A stretch of 7,431 nucleotides of DNA from an uncultured Prochlorococcus sp. (GTDB lineage Bacteria > Cyanobacteriota > Cyanobacteriia > PCC-6307 > Cyanobiaceae), in NCBI GenBank assembly GCA_913041805.1, contig CAJWIZ010000030.1:1-7431 (forward strand), written 5' to 3'. The notes below the pieces were generated by a model. That model was not told the DNA's origin, made no database searches, and saw only the letters and a program-made list of their open reading frames with translations. This document shows, piece after piece, positions 1-7,431 of the stretch (positions within the stretch are counted from its first letter, which is position 1; the number at the start of each line of letters is the position of its first letter). A program made the position numbers and the translations under genes.

Positions 1-187
1 GAACCTTGGAGTCTTCGCTCATTCGGGAAAGCAGCAACCAGGAAGGTTGGTTCTATAGGGCCTCATTGACCAGAAACCTGAACCTGGCAGGCTTAATTTA
101 CCACTGGCTACAACGAAAGAAAGTCTCCAAATTCTCATTTCACAATGTTTCTAAACCAACTTTCCAGGCACAGTTAAAAGGAAATTG
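1..187. other. Upstream segment with no assignable gene; miaA leader
   Basis: No gene can be named here. Three short + strand frames enter from the left edge. One, ending at a TAG at 56-58, reads NLGVFAHSGKQQPGRLVL and could be the tail of an upstream gene. A second stops at 67-69. A third runs to a TGA at 186-188 that overlaps the miaA ATG. None has a motif I recognise, and the lengths are what chance would give. In marine picocyanobacteria I recall gyrB upstream of miaA, but no frame here looks like the end of GyrB. The only clear signal is the purine-rich AAAAGGAAA at 176-184, the ribosome binding site of miaA. Confidence 0.4.
178..182 (+). promoter_or_regulatory. Ribosome binding site of miaA
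   Basis: AAGGA at 178-182 lies 5 bases before the ATG at 188. This favours ATG 188 over the in-frame TTG at 185, which would leave a 2-base spacer. Confidence 0.7.
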
Positions 188-1093
188 ATGGCCACAACAA
201 AGCAAAAACTAGTAATTGTCCTACTCGGGCCAACAGCTAGCGGTAAAACTGAAGTAGCTCTAGATCTCGCAGAAAGATTCAATCTGGAAATCCATAACAT
301 CGACTCTCGTCAGCTGTATAGAGGTATGGACATAGGCACAGCTAAGCCAACGAAAGTACAAATGAACCGTGTTAAGCACTATTTAGTTGATATTCGCAAA
401 CCAAATCACCCGATTACTTTTAAGGAATTTCAAGATGAAGCCCAATTGAGTTTGCAAATAGCTCTTAAGAGACAAGGAATAGCTTTTTTAGTTGGGGGTA
501 GTGGCTTATATCTAAAAGCAATCACTTCAGGACTTCGTCCTCCAGCAGTTCCCCCCAATAAAAACCTTCGCAAGCAACTATGCGAACTAGGTCAAGCAGA
601 ATGTTTCAAACTTCTCCAAAGCTCAGATCCAAAGGCATCGGCTCGAATTTCCTCAAACGACGCAGTCAGAACTCAAAGAGCATTAGAAGTCCTATATGCC
701 ACTGGTGAATCAATAACAAAGCAAGAAGGAGCTGACCCTCCACCTTGGAAAATACTAGAGCTTGGTCTCAACCCTACAAATCTTCGTGAAAGAATTGCAC
801 ATCGCACAAATGAAATCTACAGAAATGGACTATTTAAAGAAACACAGCAATTAATTAATGAATACACTAAAGATCTACCACTGCTACAAACAATTGGATA
901 TGGAGAAGCCTTACAAGTGATCCAAGGCAAAATAACAACTGCAAAAGCTATTGAAACCACTAACCATCGAACCAATCAATTGGCGAAAAGGCAAAAAACT
1001 TGGTTTCGAAGACAACACAATCCGAAGTGGCTAAACAATGAGGAACCATTGAAAGAAGCATTATCCTTAATCAAGTCAGCTCTAGGTGACTAA
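188..1093 (+). CDS. miaA: tRNA dimethylallyltransferase (tRNA A37 isopentenyltransferase) MiaA
   Basis: MiaA transfers the dimethylallyl group from DMAPP to N6 of adenosine 37, next to the anticodon of tRNAs reading UNN codons. This is the first step toward ms2i6A, is cytosolic, and supports codon reading and frame maintenance. The 301-residue product has the family landmarks in order: the P-loop GPTASGKT (14-21), [17 protein letters not shown] (39-55) with the conserved Asp and the DIGTAKP motif, the KHYLVD segment, [33 protein letters not shown], and the C-terminal [10 protein letters not shown] signature. Length is normal and the frame is intact. ATG 188 is chosen because of its Shine-Dalgarno sequence. 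infC begins 57 bases downstream on the same strand, so cotranscription is plausible. Identification rests on several family-specific motifs and is very secure. Confidence 0.97.
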   Translation: MATTKQKLVIVLLGPTASGKTEVALDLAERFNLEIHNIDSRQLYRGMDIGTAKPTKVQMNRVKHYLVDIRKPNHPITFKEFQDEAQLSLQIALKRQGIAFLVGGSGLYLKAITSGLRPPAVPPNKNLRKQLCELGQAECFKLLQSSDPKASARISSNDAVRTQRALEVLYATGESITKQEGADPPPWKILELGLNPTNLRERIAHRTNEIYRNGLFKETQQLINEYTKDLPLLQTIGYGEALQVIQGKITTAKAIETTNHRTNQLAKRQKTWFRRQHNPKWLNNEEPLKEALSLIKSALGD

Positions 1094-1102
1094 AGCCAAC
1101 AT

Positions 1103-1114
1103 TGGTTTAAACCA
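1103..1114. repeat. 12-base perfect palindrome between miaA and infC
   Basis: TGGTTTAAACCA is its own reverse complement. As RNA it gives only a 4-base-pair stem with a TTAA loop, too weak for a good terminator. A pyrimidine-rich stretch (about 1115-1139) follows. It could be a protein-binding dyad or chance. Confidence 0.35.
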
Positions 1115-1150
1115 TCTCTATCTTTCCTATCTTTTCCTGTAACGCACTGA

Positions 1151-1816
1151 ATGCCACCACGTCCTCGTTTTGATCGTCGCGCCCCAGTTAGGGAGCTTCC
1201 AAACATCAATGATCGCATCAGTTATCCAAAGCTTCGTGTGGTCGACTCAGACGGCACTCAATTGGGCGTTATCCATAGAGAGGAAGCACTAGAAGTAGCA
1301 AAAGAACGAGAACTAGATCTTGTATTAGTCAGTGAAAAGGCAGATCCACCAGTTTGCCGAATAATGGATTACGGCAAGTTCAAATTCGAACAAGAGAAAA
1401 AAGCCAAAGAAGCGAAAAAGAAATCACATCAGACTGAAGTTAAAGAGGTCAAAATGCGATACAAAATTGACCAACACGATTACGACGTTCGTATTGGCCA
1501 TGCAACCCGTTTTCTTAAATCGGGAGACAAAGTAAAATGTACAGTTATCTTTAGAGGCCGCGAAATTCAACATACAGCCCTTGCAGAAACTCTTCTAAGG
1601 CGAATGGCTAAGGATTTAGAAGAACAAGCAGAGGTTCAGCAAGCACCAAAACGTGAAGGTCGAAATATGATCATGTTTCTTACACCTCGCAAAACACCAC
1701 TAATTAAAAAAGACAAAAACGATTCCCATCAGGTACGTACAATTCGAACAATAACTACACCTTCAAGAGCAGGTTCTAACCAAATTTCAAGTGCTTCTAA
1801 AGCTAAAGAGCCTTAA
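1151..1816 (+). CDS. infC: Translation initiation factor IF-3
   Basis: IF3 binds the 30S subunit, prevents premature 50S joining and checks the start codon and initiator tRNA. The N-terminal domain (about 20-80) contains [14 protein letters not shown] and the signature [15 protein letters not shown] (66-80). A charged Lys/Glu linker follows (about 81-95). The C-terminal domain (about 96-180) contains [34 protein letters not shown] and a closing [10 protein letters not shown]. About 40 residues, basic and Ser/Thr-rich, extend beyond the domain, so the 221-residue product is longer than the 180-residue E. coli protein. The start is certain at the 5' side because an in-frame TGA directly precedes the ATG. 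There is no Shine-Dalgarno sequence; the leader is pyrimidine-rich. The codon is ATG, unlike the rare AUU that E. coli infC uses for autoregulation. rpmI and rplT, which often follow infC in other bacteria, are absent downstream. Confidence 0.97.
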   Translation: MPPRPRFDRRAPVRELPNINDRISYPKLRVVDSDGTQLGVIHREEALEVAKERELDLVLVSEKADPPVCRIMDYGKFKFEQEKKAKEAKKKSHQTEVKEVKMRYKIDQHDYDVRIGHATRFLKSGDKVKCTVIFRGREIQHTALAETLLRRMAKDLEEQAEVQQAPKREGRNMIMFLTPRKTPLIKKDKNDSHQVRTIRTITTPSRAGSNQISSASKAKEP

Positions 1817-1846
1817 ATCAATCAATTTTTGGATGAAGCAAACACC

Positions 1847-1888
1847 AAACATTAAATAATTCATCAATTGGTGAATTATTTAATGTTT
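1847..1888 (+). terminator. Near-perfect 42-base palindrome after infC, possible terminator or operator
   Basis: The left arm 1847-1863 (AAACATTAAATAATTCA) is the exact reverse complement of 1872-1888. Two more pairs (T1864·G1871 wobble, C1865-G1870) close an AATT loop, giving a 19-base-pair stem. It begins 31 bases after the infC stop. The 3' side is TTTCTCT, not a long T run, and the stem is very AT-rich, so it is an atypical intrinsic terminator. It ends 20 bases before the next start codon, so it could also be an operator or leader element for the regulator locus. Confidence 0.6.
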
Positions 1889-1908
1889 CTCTAAATGGGG
1901 TAATACCA

Positions 1909-2013
1909 GTGAGCGACAAAGATCTCGCAACTGTCACAAGATCATGGGACACAGAGGCGATTGTCACCAGGGCCTTCGGTCTTTATCCTAGCCACATTGC
2001 AACCTGGCTCTGA
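1909..2013 (+). CDS. Candidate 34-residue leader ORF in frame with the GntR gene
   Basis: A GTG at 1909 opens a 34-codon frame ending in TGA at 2011-2013. The product begins MSDKDLATVTRSW and ends GLYPSHIATWL; I do not recognise it and see no signal peptide or membrane helix. GGGG at 1897-1900, 8 bases before the GTG, is a reasonable Shine-Dalgarno sequence. About 55 % of the codons end in G or C, visibly more than in infC, which suggests constraint on this stretch. The TGA is followed by one codon (GGC) and then the GTG of the regulator in the same frame. The ORF could be a leader peptide for translational coupling, the 5' part of a regulator gene interrupted by a stop, or chance. The regulator's DNA-binding domain is complete without it, so a broken gene is the less likely reading. 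Confidence 0.4.
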   Translation: MSDKDLATVTRSWDTEAIVTRAFGLYPSHIATWL

Positions 2014-2016
2014 GGC

Positions 2017-3003
2017 GTGCGATTTCATATACAGCAGGAAAGCGACATTCCTGCATCAAGCCAGCTCTACAACCAGATCTGTTTCGCAATAGCAGCCCGT
2101 CACTATCCTCCTGGGCACCGATTGCCCAGCACTCGTCAATTGGCGATGCAAACAGGCCTCCATCGCAACACAATCAGCAAAGTTTATCGACAATTAGAAA
2201 CTGATGGAGTTGTAGAAGCAATCGCAGGATCAGGTATTTATGTAAGAGATCAGCAAAAGCAAAGAGAAGTTCGAATTCCTCCCCATGTAAGAAATCGAGG
2301 AGTCAAAGATCTAGATCAAGAAGTAAGAAAATGTGTGGATGGACTACTTAATGCAGGTTGCACTTTGCAGCAAACAAGAGAACTTTTAACTCGCGAAATT
2401 GACTGGCGGTTGAGATGCGGGGCGAGGGTTTTAGTCAGCACCCCAAGAGAGGATATTGGAGCTTCAATGCTGATTGCTGAAGAGCTGGCTCCAAACCTAG
2501 ATGTCCCTGTGGAAGTTGTACCAATGGAAGAACTTGAAAGTGTGCTCGAAAGTTCCAGCAATGGCACAGTTGTAACTAGTAGATACTTCCTGAAACCTTT
2601 AGAAGAACTCGCCAAAAGACATTCAGTGCGAGCAGTAGCAGTTGACCTTAGTGACTTCAGAAAAGAATTGGCAATGTTAAAAGAGCTTCGACCTGGTAGC
2701 TGCGTTGGATTGGTCAGTATTAGTCCAGGCATTCTTAGAGCTGCAGAGGTCATTCTGCACAGCATGCGTGGCAATGAACTTCTCTTGATGACAGCCACAC
2801 CAGATGTAGGTAGCCGATTACTAGCCTTGCTCCGAGCTGCTAGTCATGTTCTTTGTGATAGTCCTAGTTTGCCGTTAGTAGAACATAGTCTGCGTCAGAA
2901 TCGATCACAATTAATGCGCATGCCACAAGTACATTGTGCTGAAAACTATCTGAGCGATTCCACTATCGAACAACTCCGCAAGGAGATAGGGCTACTTGCA
3001 TAA
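2017..3003 (+). CDS. GntR-family transcriptional regulator with an unassigned C-terminal domain
   Basis: Residues 1-76 form a complete GntR-type winged helix-turn-helix: FHIQQESDIPASSQLYNQI, then PPGHRLPSTRQLAMQTGLHRNTISKVYRQLETDG, then the wing VVEAIAGSGIYV. Residues about 80-328 do not look like the usual GntR partners: there is no aminotransferase-type lysine motif (MocR), no FCD histidines and no recognisable UTRA pattern. They alternate predicted strands and helices (RVLVST, VEVVPM, GTVVTS, RAVAVDL, CVGLVSIS, LLLMTAT), like a two-lobed alpha/beta ligand-binding fold, so an effector-sensing role is inferred. GTG 2017 is the only start that keeps the whole HTH. It has no well-spaced Shine-Dalgarno (GAGG at 2012-2015 is only one base away), suggesting translation coupled to the upstream small ORF. 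cysE follows after 28 bases, probably in the same transcript. The target genes and ligand cannot be read from sequence. Confidence 0.88.
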   Translation: MRFHIQQESDIPASSQLYNQICFAIAARHYPPGHRLPSTRQLAMQTGLHRNTISKVYRQLETDGVVEAIAGSGIYVRDQQKQREVRIPPHVRNRGVKDLDQEVRKCVDGLLNAGCTLQQTRELLTREIDWRLRCGARVLVSTPREDIGASMLIAEELAPNLDVPVEVVPMEELESVLESSSNGTVVTSRYFLKPLEELAKRHSVRAVAVDLSDFRKELAMLKELRPGSCVGLVSISPGILRAAEVILHSMRGNELLLMTATPDVGSRLLALLRAASHVLCDSPSLPLVEHSLRQNRSQLMRMPQVHCAENYLSDSTIEQLRKEIGLLA

Positions 3004-3031
3004 CAAAAAGTCTAATTAATCTGAGCTGATG

Positions 3032-3769
3032 ATGTTCCAAACCATCAAAACCGATTTGGCAATCATCAAAGAAAGAGATCCAGCAGCAAAGGGCTTACTG
3101 GAAATTTTACTTTGTTATCCAGGCTTTCAAGCAATTACACTTCACCGTATTAGTCACAGCCTCTGGAAGTATCGCTTACCACTTGTTCCTCGATTACTCA
3201 GTCAACTCACACGAACTCTCACGGGCATAGAGATTCATCCTGGAGCAAAAATAGGCAAAGGTGTTTTCATCGATCATGGTATGGGAGTAGTCATTGGAGA
3301 AACAACAGAAATAGGAAACAGATGTCTTCTATATCAAGGTGTCACTCTTGGAGGAACTGGCAAAGAAAGTGGAAAAAGACATCCAACATTGGCTGAAAAT
3401 GTAGTCATTGGAGCAGGTGCAAAAGTACTTGGAGCTATTCAAATAGGAGCCAATACAAGAATTGGAGCAGGATCAGTCGTTGTCCGAGACGTTGAGGAAA
3501 ACAGCACAGTTGTCGGAATTCCTGGACGTGTAGTTCATCAAAGTGGTGTCAAAATCAATCCGCTAGCTCATTCAGCTCTACCTGATGCAGAAGCGAATGT
3601 AATTCGCAATCTAATGGAGCGAATTGACCAACTAGAAAATCAAATTAGTGGATTACAAAGTACATTAAAAGACGTCAAAGAAGGACGTATGCCTAAAGAT
3701 ATTTTATCTGGAAAATCTCAAAATTTAAAGGACAAAGAAATCATTGAATTTATAGGTGATAACAGTTGA
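3032..3769 (+). CDS. cysE: Serine O-acetyltransferase
   Basis: CysE acetylates L-serine with acetyl-CoA to give O-acetylserine, the precursor joined to sulfide in cysteine synthesis. The short helical N-terminal domain contains the family segment [22 protein letters not shown]. It leads into a left-handed beta-helix of hexapeptide repeats starting near [11 protein letters not shown]. The catalytic [11 protein letters not shown] carries the Asp-His pair matching D157/H158 of E. coli CysE. GKRHPT carries the second catalytic His (H193 in E. coli). [10 protein letters not shown] and GIPGRVV close the domain. The last 50 residues include a probable coiled coil ([19 protein letters not shown]). 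At 245 residues it is the shorter N-terminal type. Two ATGs lie in tandem (3029, 3032). The second is chosen because homologues I recall start at this point and because GAG at 3023-3025 is better spaced from it. Its 3' end faces secA. Confidence 0.96.
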   Translation: MFQTIKTDLAIIKERDPAAKGLLEILLCYPGFQAITLHRISHSLWKYRLPLVPRLLSQLTRTLTGIEIHPGAKIGKGVFIDHGMGVVIGETTEIGNRCLLYQGVTLGGTGKESGKRHPTLAENVVIGAGAKVLGAIQIGANTRIGAGSVVVRDVEENSTVVGIPGRVVHQSGVKINPLAHSALPDAEANVIRNLMERIDQLENQISGLQSTLKDVKEGRMPKDILSGKSQNLKDKEIIEFIGDNS

Positions 3770-3776
3770 AAATCAT

Positions 3777-6638
3777 CTAATTATCCGAAGATTTTGGCGC
3801 TGGTTGAAACATAAACATTGAATAAATAACATTCCTTCTCATATTTGTCATCATTTCAAGAAACATATCATATCCCTCATTCTTATATTCAATTAATGGG
3901 TCTTTTTGTCCATAACCTCTTAAACCAACTGATTCACGCAAAGCATCCATAGCTTGCAAATGTTCTCGCCAAAGAGTATCTATTTGCTGCAAAATAAAGA
4001 ACCTCTCAGCTTCTCTCATTAATCCAGGTCTTTCAGCTTCTATCTGGCTTTCCTTGATGTCATATGAGTTACGTAATTGCTCTTGTAAGAAAGCTTTTAA
4101 TTCATCAAGACTTAGGCCACGAATGTTTTCTGGTTGGAGATCATCAAGCAAATAAACAAATTGCTTAACTTTTTCAACTAGTTGGACTATGTCCCACTCT
4201 TCTGGTGGTAAATCAGGATTCACATATGCTTCAACAATATCCTCCATAGTTCTTTCTCCATATCCAATCACTTGTTTTTTTAATGCTCTTCCTTCTAAAA
4301 CTCTACGTCGTTCTGAATAAACTGCACGTCGCTGATTATTCATTACTTCATCATATTCAAAAACCTGTTTTCTAATATCATAATAATAAGTTTCTACTTT
4401 CTTTTGAGCAGTTTCTAATGAGCGTGTCAGCATGCCAGATTCAATAGGCATGTCTTCATCAACCCTAAAAGCATTCATTAAAGAAGCTACCCTTTCTCCC
4501 CCAAAAATCCTTAGAAGATTATCACCTAAAGATAAAAAGAATCGAGTACTTCCTAAGTCACCTTGTCGCCCAGATCTTCCTCGAAGCTGATTATCCACTC
4601 GGCGAGATTCATGTCTCTCAGTTCCAATAACATGCAAGCCTCCAGCTTCACGAACCCTAACTTCCTCATGCGTAACTACTGCGTCATATTCAGCTTTAAC
4701 CATAGAAATTGCTTTTCTTAAAGCAGCAATTTGCAAGTCATCTGTTGGTGCTTTTTCTGCAGCATTAGAAATACGATCTTCCAAATCAATCATCTGCAAA
4801 GCTCTATCACCCCAAGACTGAACAAGATCCTTTGCTAAATCCACAAGAACTTGTTCTGTTTCTTCTGTCAGAGCACAAGGGTAGAGACTGCCAATAGCAC
4901 GTGCCTCAGTAGGAGCGAGAGAAGAATTATCTGAAGAGTTCTCATTGTCAACGCTAAATCCACCTCCAGATTCACGTTTTCGCTGCAAAGGAACAGGAGC
5001 TTTATGATCATCTTCAGGTTTGACCAATTTTGGCAAAAGTACCTCACGTAACTTCAAACGTGCCATGTAGTCACTGTTACCTCCGAGAATGATGTCTGTT
5101 CCACGACCAGCCATATTTGTAGCAATAGTGACTGCTCCAGCACGTCCAGCCTGAGCAACTATCTCAGCTTCTCGTTCAACATTCTCAGGTTTGGCGTTCA
5201 ACAAATTATGAGGAACTTGTTGCTCGGCCAATAAAGAACTTAAAAGCTCACTTTTTTCTACACTTGTTGTACCAACTAACACTGGCCGTCCTTGTTTATG
5301 AATTTCTGCGGTCTCCTTCGCTACAGCCCTCCACTTTGCTGCTTCGGTTTTAAAAACCTGATCCACCCAATCCTGGCGTGATCGCGGACGATTGGTAGGT
5401 ATCACTGTTGTTTCAAGCTTATATGTCTTTTCAAATTCAACTTCTTCTGTCTTAGCAGTACCAGTCATTCCTGCCAAGAGTGGATATAGCAAGAAGAAGT
5501 TCTGATAAGTAATTGATGCAAGAGTTTGTGTCTCAGCCTGAATAGTTAATTGTTCTTTCGCTTCAATCGCCTGGTGTTGACCATCACTCCAACGTCTCCC
5601 TGGCATCACTCGACCAGTGAACTCATCAACAATGACCGCATCACCATCACGAACAATGTAATTAACATCCCTAACAAATAATTCTTTTGCCTTTAATGCA
5701 TTAGTGATGTAATGAGCCCAGGGATCAGAGGGATCAAATAAATCACTAACTTGTAATTTTCCCTCAGCCTTAGCAAAGCCCTCATCAGTCAAGGTGCATG
5801 TTCTTTGCTTTTCATCAACTTCATAATCACCTTCAGGATCTATCCCATCTTTTCCCATTTCAGCTGCTCTATTTAAGGAAGCAACTACTTCAGCTGCTTT
5901 CTGATACTTTTCTTGTGGTCTTTCAATCTGTCCAGAAATAATTAATGGTGTACGAGCTTCATCAATAAGAATTGAATCCACTTCATCTATCACACAATAT
6001 TGAAATTCTCGCTGTACTACATCTTCAATGTCCGTCGCCATATTGTCCCGCAAATAATCAAATCCAAGCTCAGAATTAGTGGCATAAGTGATATCACAAG
6101 CATAGTTTTTTCTTCTCTCCGTTGGATTCATTTCCTGTTGGATCAACCCAACACTCAAGCCAAGAAATCTATGCACCTGACCCATCCACTCAGCATCCCG
6201 TCGAGCCAGATAGTCATTCACGGTAACGACGTGTACACCTCGACCTGTTAAAGCATTGAGAAAACTTGGCAAAGTAGCAACCAATGTTTTGCCTTCACCA
6301 GTCTTCATCTCGGCAATTTGTCCCTCATGCAAAACCATTCCACCTATTAATTGCACATCAAAATGGCGCATTCCTAATACCCTTTTGCTTGCTTCACGAA
6401 CTACTGCAAAAGCTTCAGGCAAAAGATCATCTAACAACTCCCGCTGCTTTTCCAAACTTCCTACTTCCCCTAATTGATTGCGAAAATCTGCTGTTTTTAA
6501 ACGAAGTTCCTCGTCACTTAAGGGGGCAATTTCCTCTTCGAGGAGATTGATTTCGGTGACAATCGGCTGGTAACGCTTCAGCTTGCGGGTATTAGGATCC
6601 CCCAGCAAAACCTTGAGCATGATTTGAGCAACTACCAT
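3777..6638 (-). CDS. secA: Preprotein translocase ATPase SecA
   Basis: SecA is the ATP-driven motor that pushes unfolded preproteins through SecYEG, in cyanobacteria at the plasma and thylakoid membranes. Visible landmarks are [19 protein letters not shown], Walker A MKTGEGKT (111-118), [19 protein letters not shown] (218-221) with ARTPLIIS, the preprotein-crosslinking region (about 235-370), [17 protein letters not shown] (456-464), [15 protein letters not shown] (507-521), [15 protein letters not shown] (666-680) and [11 protein letters not shown] (684-694). The helical scaffold and wing domains follow. About 140 residues separate TNMAGRGTD from [10 protein letters not shown], far more than in E. 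coli, an insert I associate with cyanobacterial and plastid SecA. The C-terminus ends in FMFQPAP without the Cys-rich zinc motif of the E. coli protein. The ATG at 6638 (953 residues) has AAGG 7 bases upstream. The in-frame ATG at 6620, starting [14 protein letters not shown], has no Shine-Dalgarno but matches the usual family start, so either could be used. Confidence 0.97.
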   Translation of the reverse strand: MVVAQIMLKVLLGDPNTRKLKRYQPIVTEINLLEEEIAPLSDEELRLKTADFRNQLGEVGSLEKQRELLDDLLPEAFAVVREASKRVLGMRHFDVQLIGGMVLHEGQIAEMKTGEGKTLVATLPSFLNALTGRGVHVVTVNDYLARRDAEWMGQVHRFLGLSVGLIQQEMNPTERRKNYACDITYATNSELGFDYLRDNMATDIEDVVQREFQYCVIDEVDSILIDEARTPLIISGQIERPQEKYQKAAEVVASLNRAAEMGKDGIDPEGDYEVDEKQRTCTLTDEGFAKAEGKLQVSDLFDPSDPWAHYITNALKAKELFVRDVNYIVRDGDAVIVDEFTGRVMPGRRWSDGQHQAIEAKEQLTIQAETQTLASITYQNFFLLYPLLAGMTGTAKTEEVEFEKTYKLETTVIPTNRPRSRQDWVDQVFKTEAAKWRAVAKETAEIHKQGRPVLVGTTSVEKSELLSSLLAEQQVPHNLLNAKPENVEREAEIVAQAGRAGAVTIATNMAGRGTDIILGGNSDYMARLKLREVLLPKLVKPEDDHKAPVPLQRKRESGGGFSVDNENSSDNSSLAPTEARAIGSLYPCALTEETEQVLVDLAKDLVQSWGDRALQMIDLEDRISNAAEKAPTDDLQIAALRKAISMVKAEYDAVVTHEEVRVREAGGLHVIGTERHESRRVDNQLRGRSGRQGDLGSTRFFLSLGDNLLRIFGGERVASLMNAFRVDEDMPIESGMLTRSLETAQKKVETYYYDIRKQVFEYDEVMNNQRRAVYSERRRVLEGRALKKQVIGYGERTMEDIVEAYVNPDLPPEEWDIVQLVEKVKQFVYLLDDLQPENIRGLSLDELKAFLQEQLRNSYDIKESQIEAERPGLMREAERFFILQQIDTLWREHLQAMDALRESVGLRGYGQKDPLIEYKNEGYDMFLEMMTNMRRNVIYSMFMFQPAPKSSDN

Positions 6639-6839
6639 AAATATGCCTTCAGCCTAACTAGGCCCCTGCTCTGATTCATCACCAAGCAAGTAGGGATAGC
6701 AAGCCATTAAGTTCTAAACAAAAAAACAAGCTCATTCGAGACTTACTCTTGGCTTGATACTCTCAGTTAAAAAGAGATCATTACTCTTTAATTAATTTTT
6801 TCAAAGCCGTTAGGCAAAGTAAGATTTGGACCTGCTGCA
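6639..6839. promoter_or_regulatory. Divergent intergenic region between secA and the GNAT gene
   Basis: These 201 bases must hold the promoters for both secA (leftward) and the acetyltransferase (rightward). On the - strand, AAGG at 6646-6649 serves the secA ATG at 6638. On the + strand, GGA at 6828-6830 is a weak Shine-Dalgarno for the ATG at 6840, and TAAGAT at 6820-6825 resembles a -10 box, though I find no convincing -35 partner. A short inverted repeat AAAGAG (6771-6776) / CTCTTT (6784-6789) sits near the middle, followed by an AT-rich tract ending in six T's. No further gene is apparent. Confidence 0.6.
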
Positions 6840-7322
6840 ATGACTTGCATAAAGCTTATTCAGCATGCTCAAGGAGCTCCAGGACTACGTTTACTAGGAC
6901 TAGGACCAAGTTTGCGTCCTTGTAGTGGACTACGACAACTAAAAAATCTCCTAGACAAACATGCTTTCTGGGCTACAGGGCGTAGCAACAAGCAACTAAG
7001 TCAATTATTAGCAAATAGCACAGTGGTCATAAGTCTTTGGCACGGTCACCGGATGGTTGGCTTTGGCAGAGCAACTAGTGATCGAATTTTTCGTGCAGTT
7101 CTCTGGGACATAGTTGTAGCTGACGATTTACAAGGGTTGGGCCTAGGGCGGCAAGTAGTAGACGCTTTGATCACAACACCAGCATTAAAGAATGTTGAAA
7201 AAATCTATTTAATGACGACAAATAGCAAAGAATTTTATTTACAGCTTGGCTTCGAACAATCTGAACAACAAAACTTACTTTTTATAGCAGGTACAAAACA
7301 ACTAGATCTAGGTCATATCTAA
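6840..7322 (+). CDS. GNAT-family N-acetyltransferase, plant NSI/SNAT-like type
   Basis: The 160-residue product carries the GNAT acetyl-CoA site (motif A) as DIVVADDLQGLGLGRQVVDAL (about 90-110), with the Q-x-x-G-x-G/A pyrophosphate loop at QGLGLG (98-103). A C-terminal FYLQLGFE segment (132-139) is typical of the fold. The core also fits, from memory, the plant plastid GNATs NSI/SNAT: a Trp after the first helix (FWATGRS), a leucine-rich helix, GRATSD (76-81), AVLWD with the conserved WD, and FY-x-x-LGFE. Those enzymes acetylate protein lysines or N-termini and, in some reports, serotonin; the substrate here is not determinable. The first 40 residues (GAPGLRLLGLGPSLRP) form a lineage-type N-terminal extension. 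It is divergent from secA and followed by a clear terminator, so it is probably a single-gene transcript. The GNAT fold is secure; the subgroup is moderately so. Confidence 0.88.
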   Translation: MTCIKLIQHAQGAPGLRLLGLGPSLRPCSGLRQLKNLLDKHAFWATGRSNKQLSQLLANSTVVISLWHGHRMVGFGRATSDRIFRAVLWDIVVADDLQGLGLGRQVVDALITTPALKNVEKIYLMTTNSKEFYLQLGFEQSEQQNLLFIAGTKQLDLGHI

Positions 7323-7386
7323 GCAAGACCTTGACATCAAAAGCCTCTCCCAATAGTCAGCTTTAGCTAACTACAGCAAAATATAT

Positions 7387-7412
7387 AAAAAGCACTATAC
7401 ATAGTGCTTTTT
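7387..7412 (+). terminator. Intrinsic terminator after the GNAT gene
   Basis: AAAAAGCACTA (7387-7397) pairs perfectly with TAGTGCTTTTT (7402-7412) around a TACA loop, an 11-base-pair stem that includes A and T tracts on either side. It lies 64 bases after the stop codon. Because both flanks carry the tract, it could stop transcription from either strand. Confidence 0.85.
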
Positions 7413-7431
7413 AAAGACATGCAACTACATG

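Noticed and set aside
6..188. 60-codon + strand frame whose TGA overlaps the miaA ATG (TGATG)
   Set aside because: It starts with TTG at the window edge with no visible ribosome binding site, has no recognisable motif, and competes with two other short frames over the same bases. The overlap alone is weak evidence for coupling.
1990..2009. AGCCA/TGGCT stem near the end of the leader ORF as an attenuator
   Set aside because: Five base pairs with a 10-base loop are too weak to claim regulatory structure without comparative support.
1988..2173. 61-codon - strand frame over the regulator start
   Set aside because: It lies opposite the conserved HTH of the regulator and shows no family motif; it is a shadow of that coding sequence.
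2316..2798. 160-codon - strand frame inside the regulator gene
   Set aside because: It is fully antisense to the regulator coding region, is Ser/Leu/Thr-rich as antisense frames often are, and has no recognisable domain.
6000..6550. Three + strand frames of 73 to 88 codons opposite the secA 5' half
   Set aside because: They are antisense to strongly conserved SecA motifs and overlap each other in different frames.
6771..6796. AAAGAG/CTCTTT hairpin followed by T's as a terminator
   Set aside because: The stem is only 6 base pairs with a 7-base loop and lies between divergent genes, where no transcript is expected to end. An operator or chance is as likely.

Overview
The window most resembles the chromosome of a marine picocyanobacterium, probably a low-GC Prochlorococcus or close relative. 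Base composition is AT-rich, roughly 40 % GC by eye. Genes are packed tightly. IF3, serine acetyltransferase and SecA all read like the marine Prochlorococcus/Synechococcus versions. The gene order (miaA, infC, GntR-type regulator, cysE, convergent secA, divergent acetyltransferase) is one I associate with that group, but this is recalled and was not searched.

Layout. Bases 1-187 hold no gene I can name. They may contain the last codons of an upstream gene and certainly contain the miaA ribosome binding site. Next, on the + strand, come miaA (tRNA A37 dimethylallyltransferase) and infC (translation initiation factor IF3, ATG start, basic C-terminal tail). A 42-base near-perfect AT-rich palindrome follows infC. 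After it lies a 34-codon reading frame (1909-2013) with its own Shine-Dalgarno sequence. It stops 3 bases before, and in frame with, the GTG start of a GntR-type regulator. cysE (serine O-acetyltransferase) follows 28 bases after the regulator and probably shares its transcript. secA lies on the - strand, tail to tail with cysE, with only 7 bases between the stop codons. A 201-base divergent promoter region separates secA from a small GNAT acetyltransferase on the + strand, whose gene is followed by a clean hairpin terminator.

Function. Most of the window is core housekeeping: tRNA modification, translation initiation, cysteine synthesis and protein export. The accessory-looking part is the regulator locus (palindrome, leader ORF, GntR-type regulator with an unassigned C-terminal domain, cysE). 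It could be a small control unit for cysteine synthesis or a neighbouring process, but that is inferred from position only. I see no mobile element, CRISPR array, tRNA, rRNA or defence system. The best candidate for something undescribed is the in-frame leader ORF and palindrome in front of the regulator.
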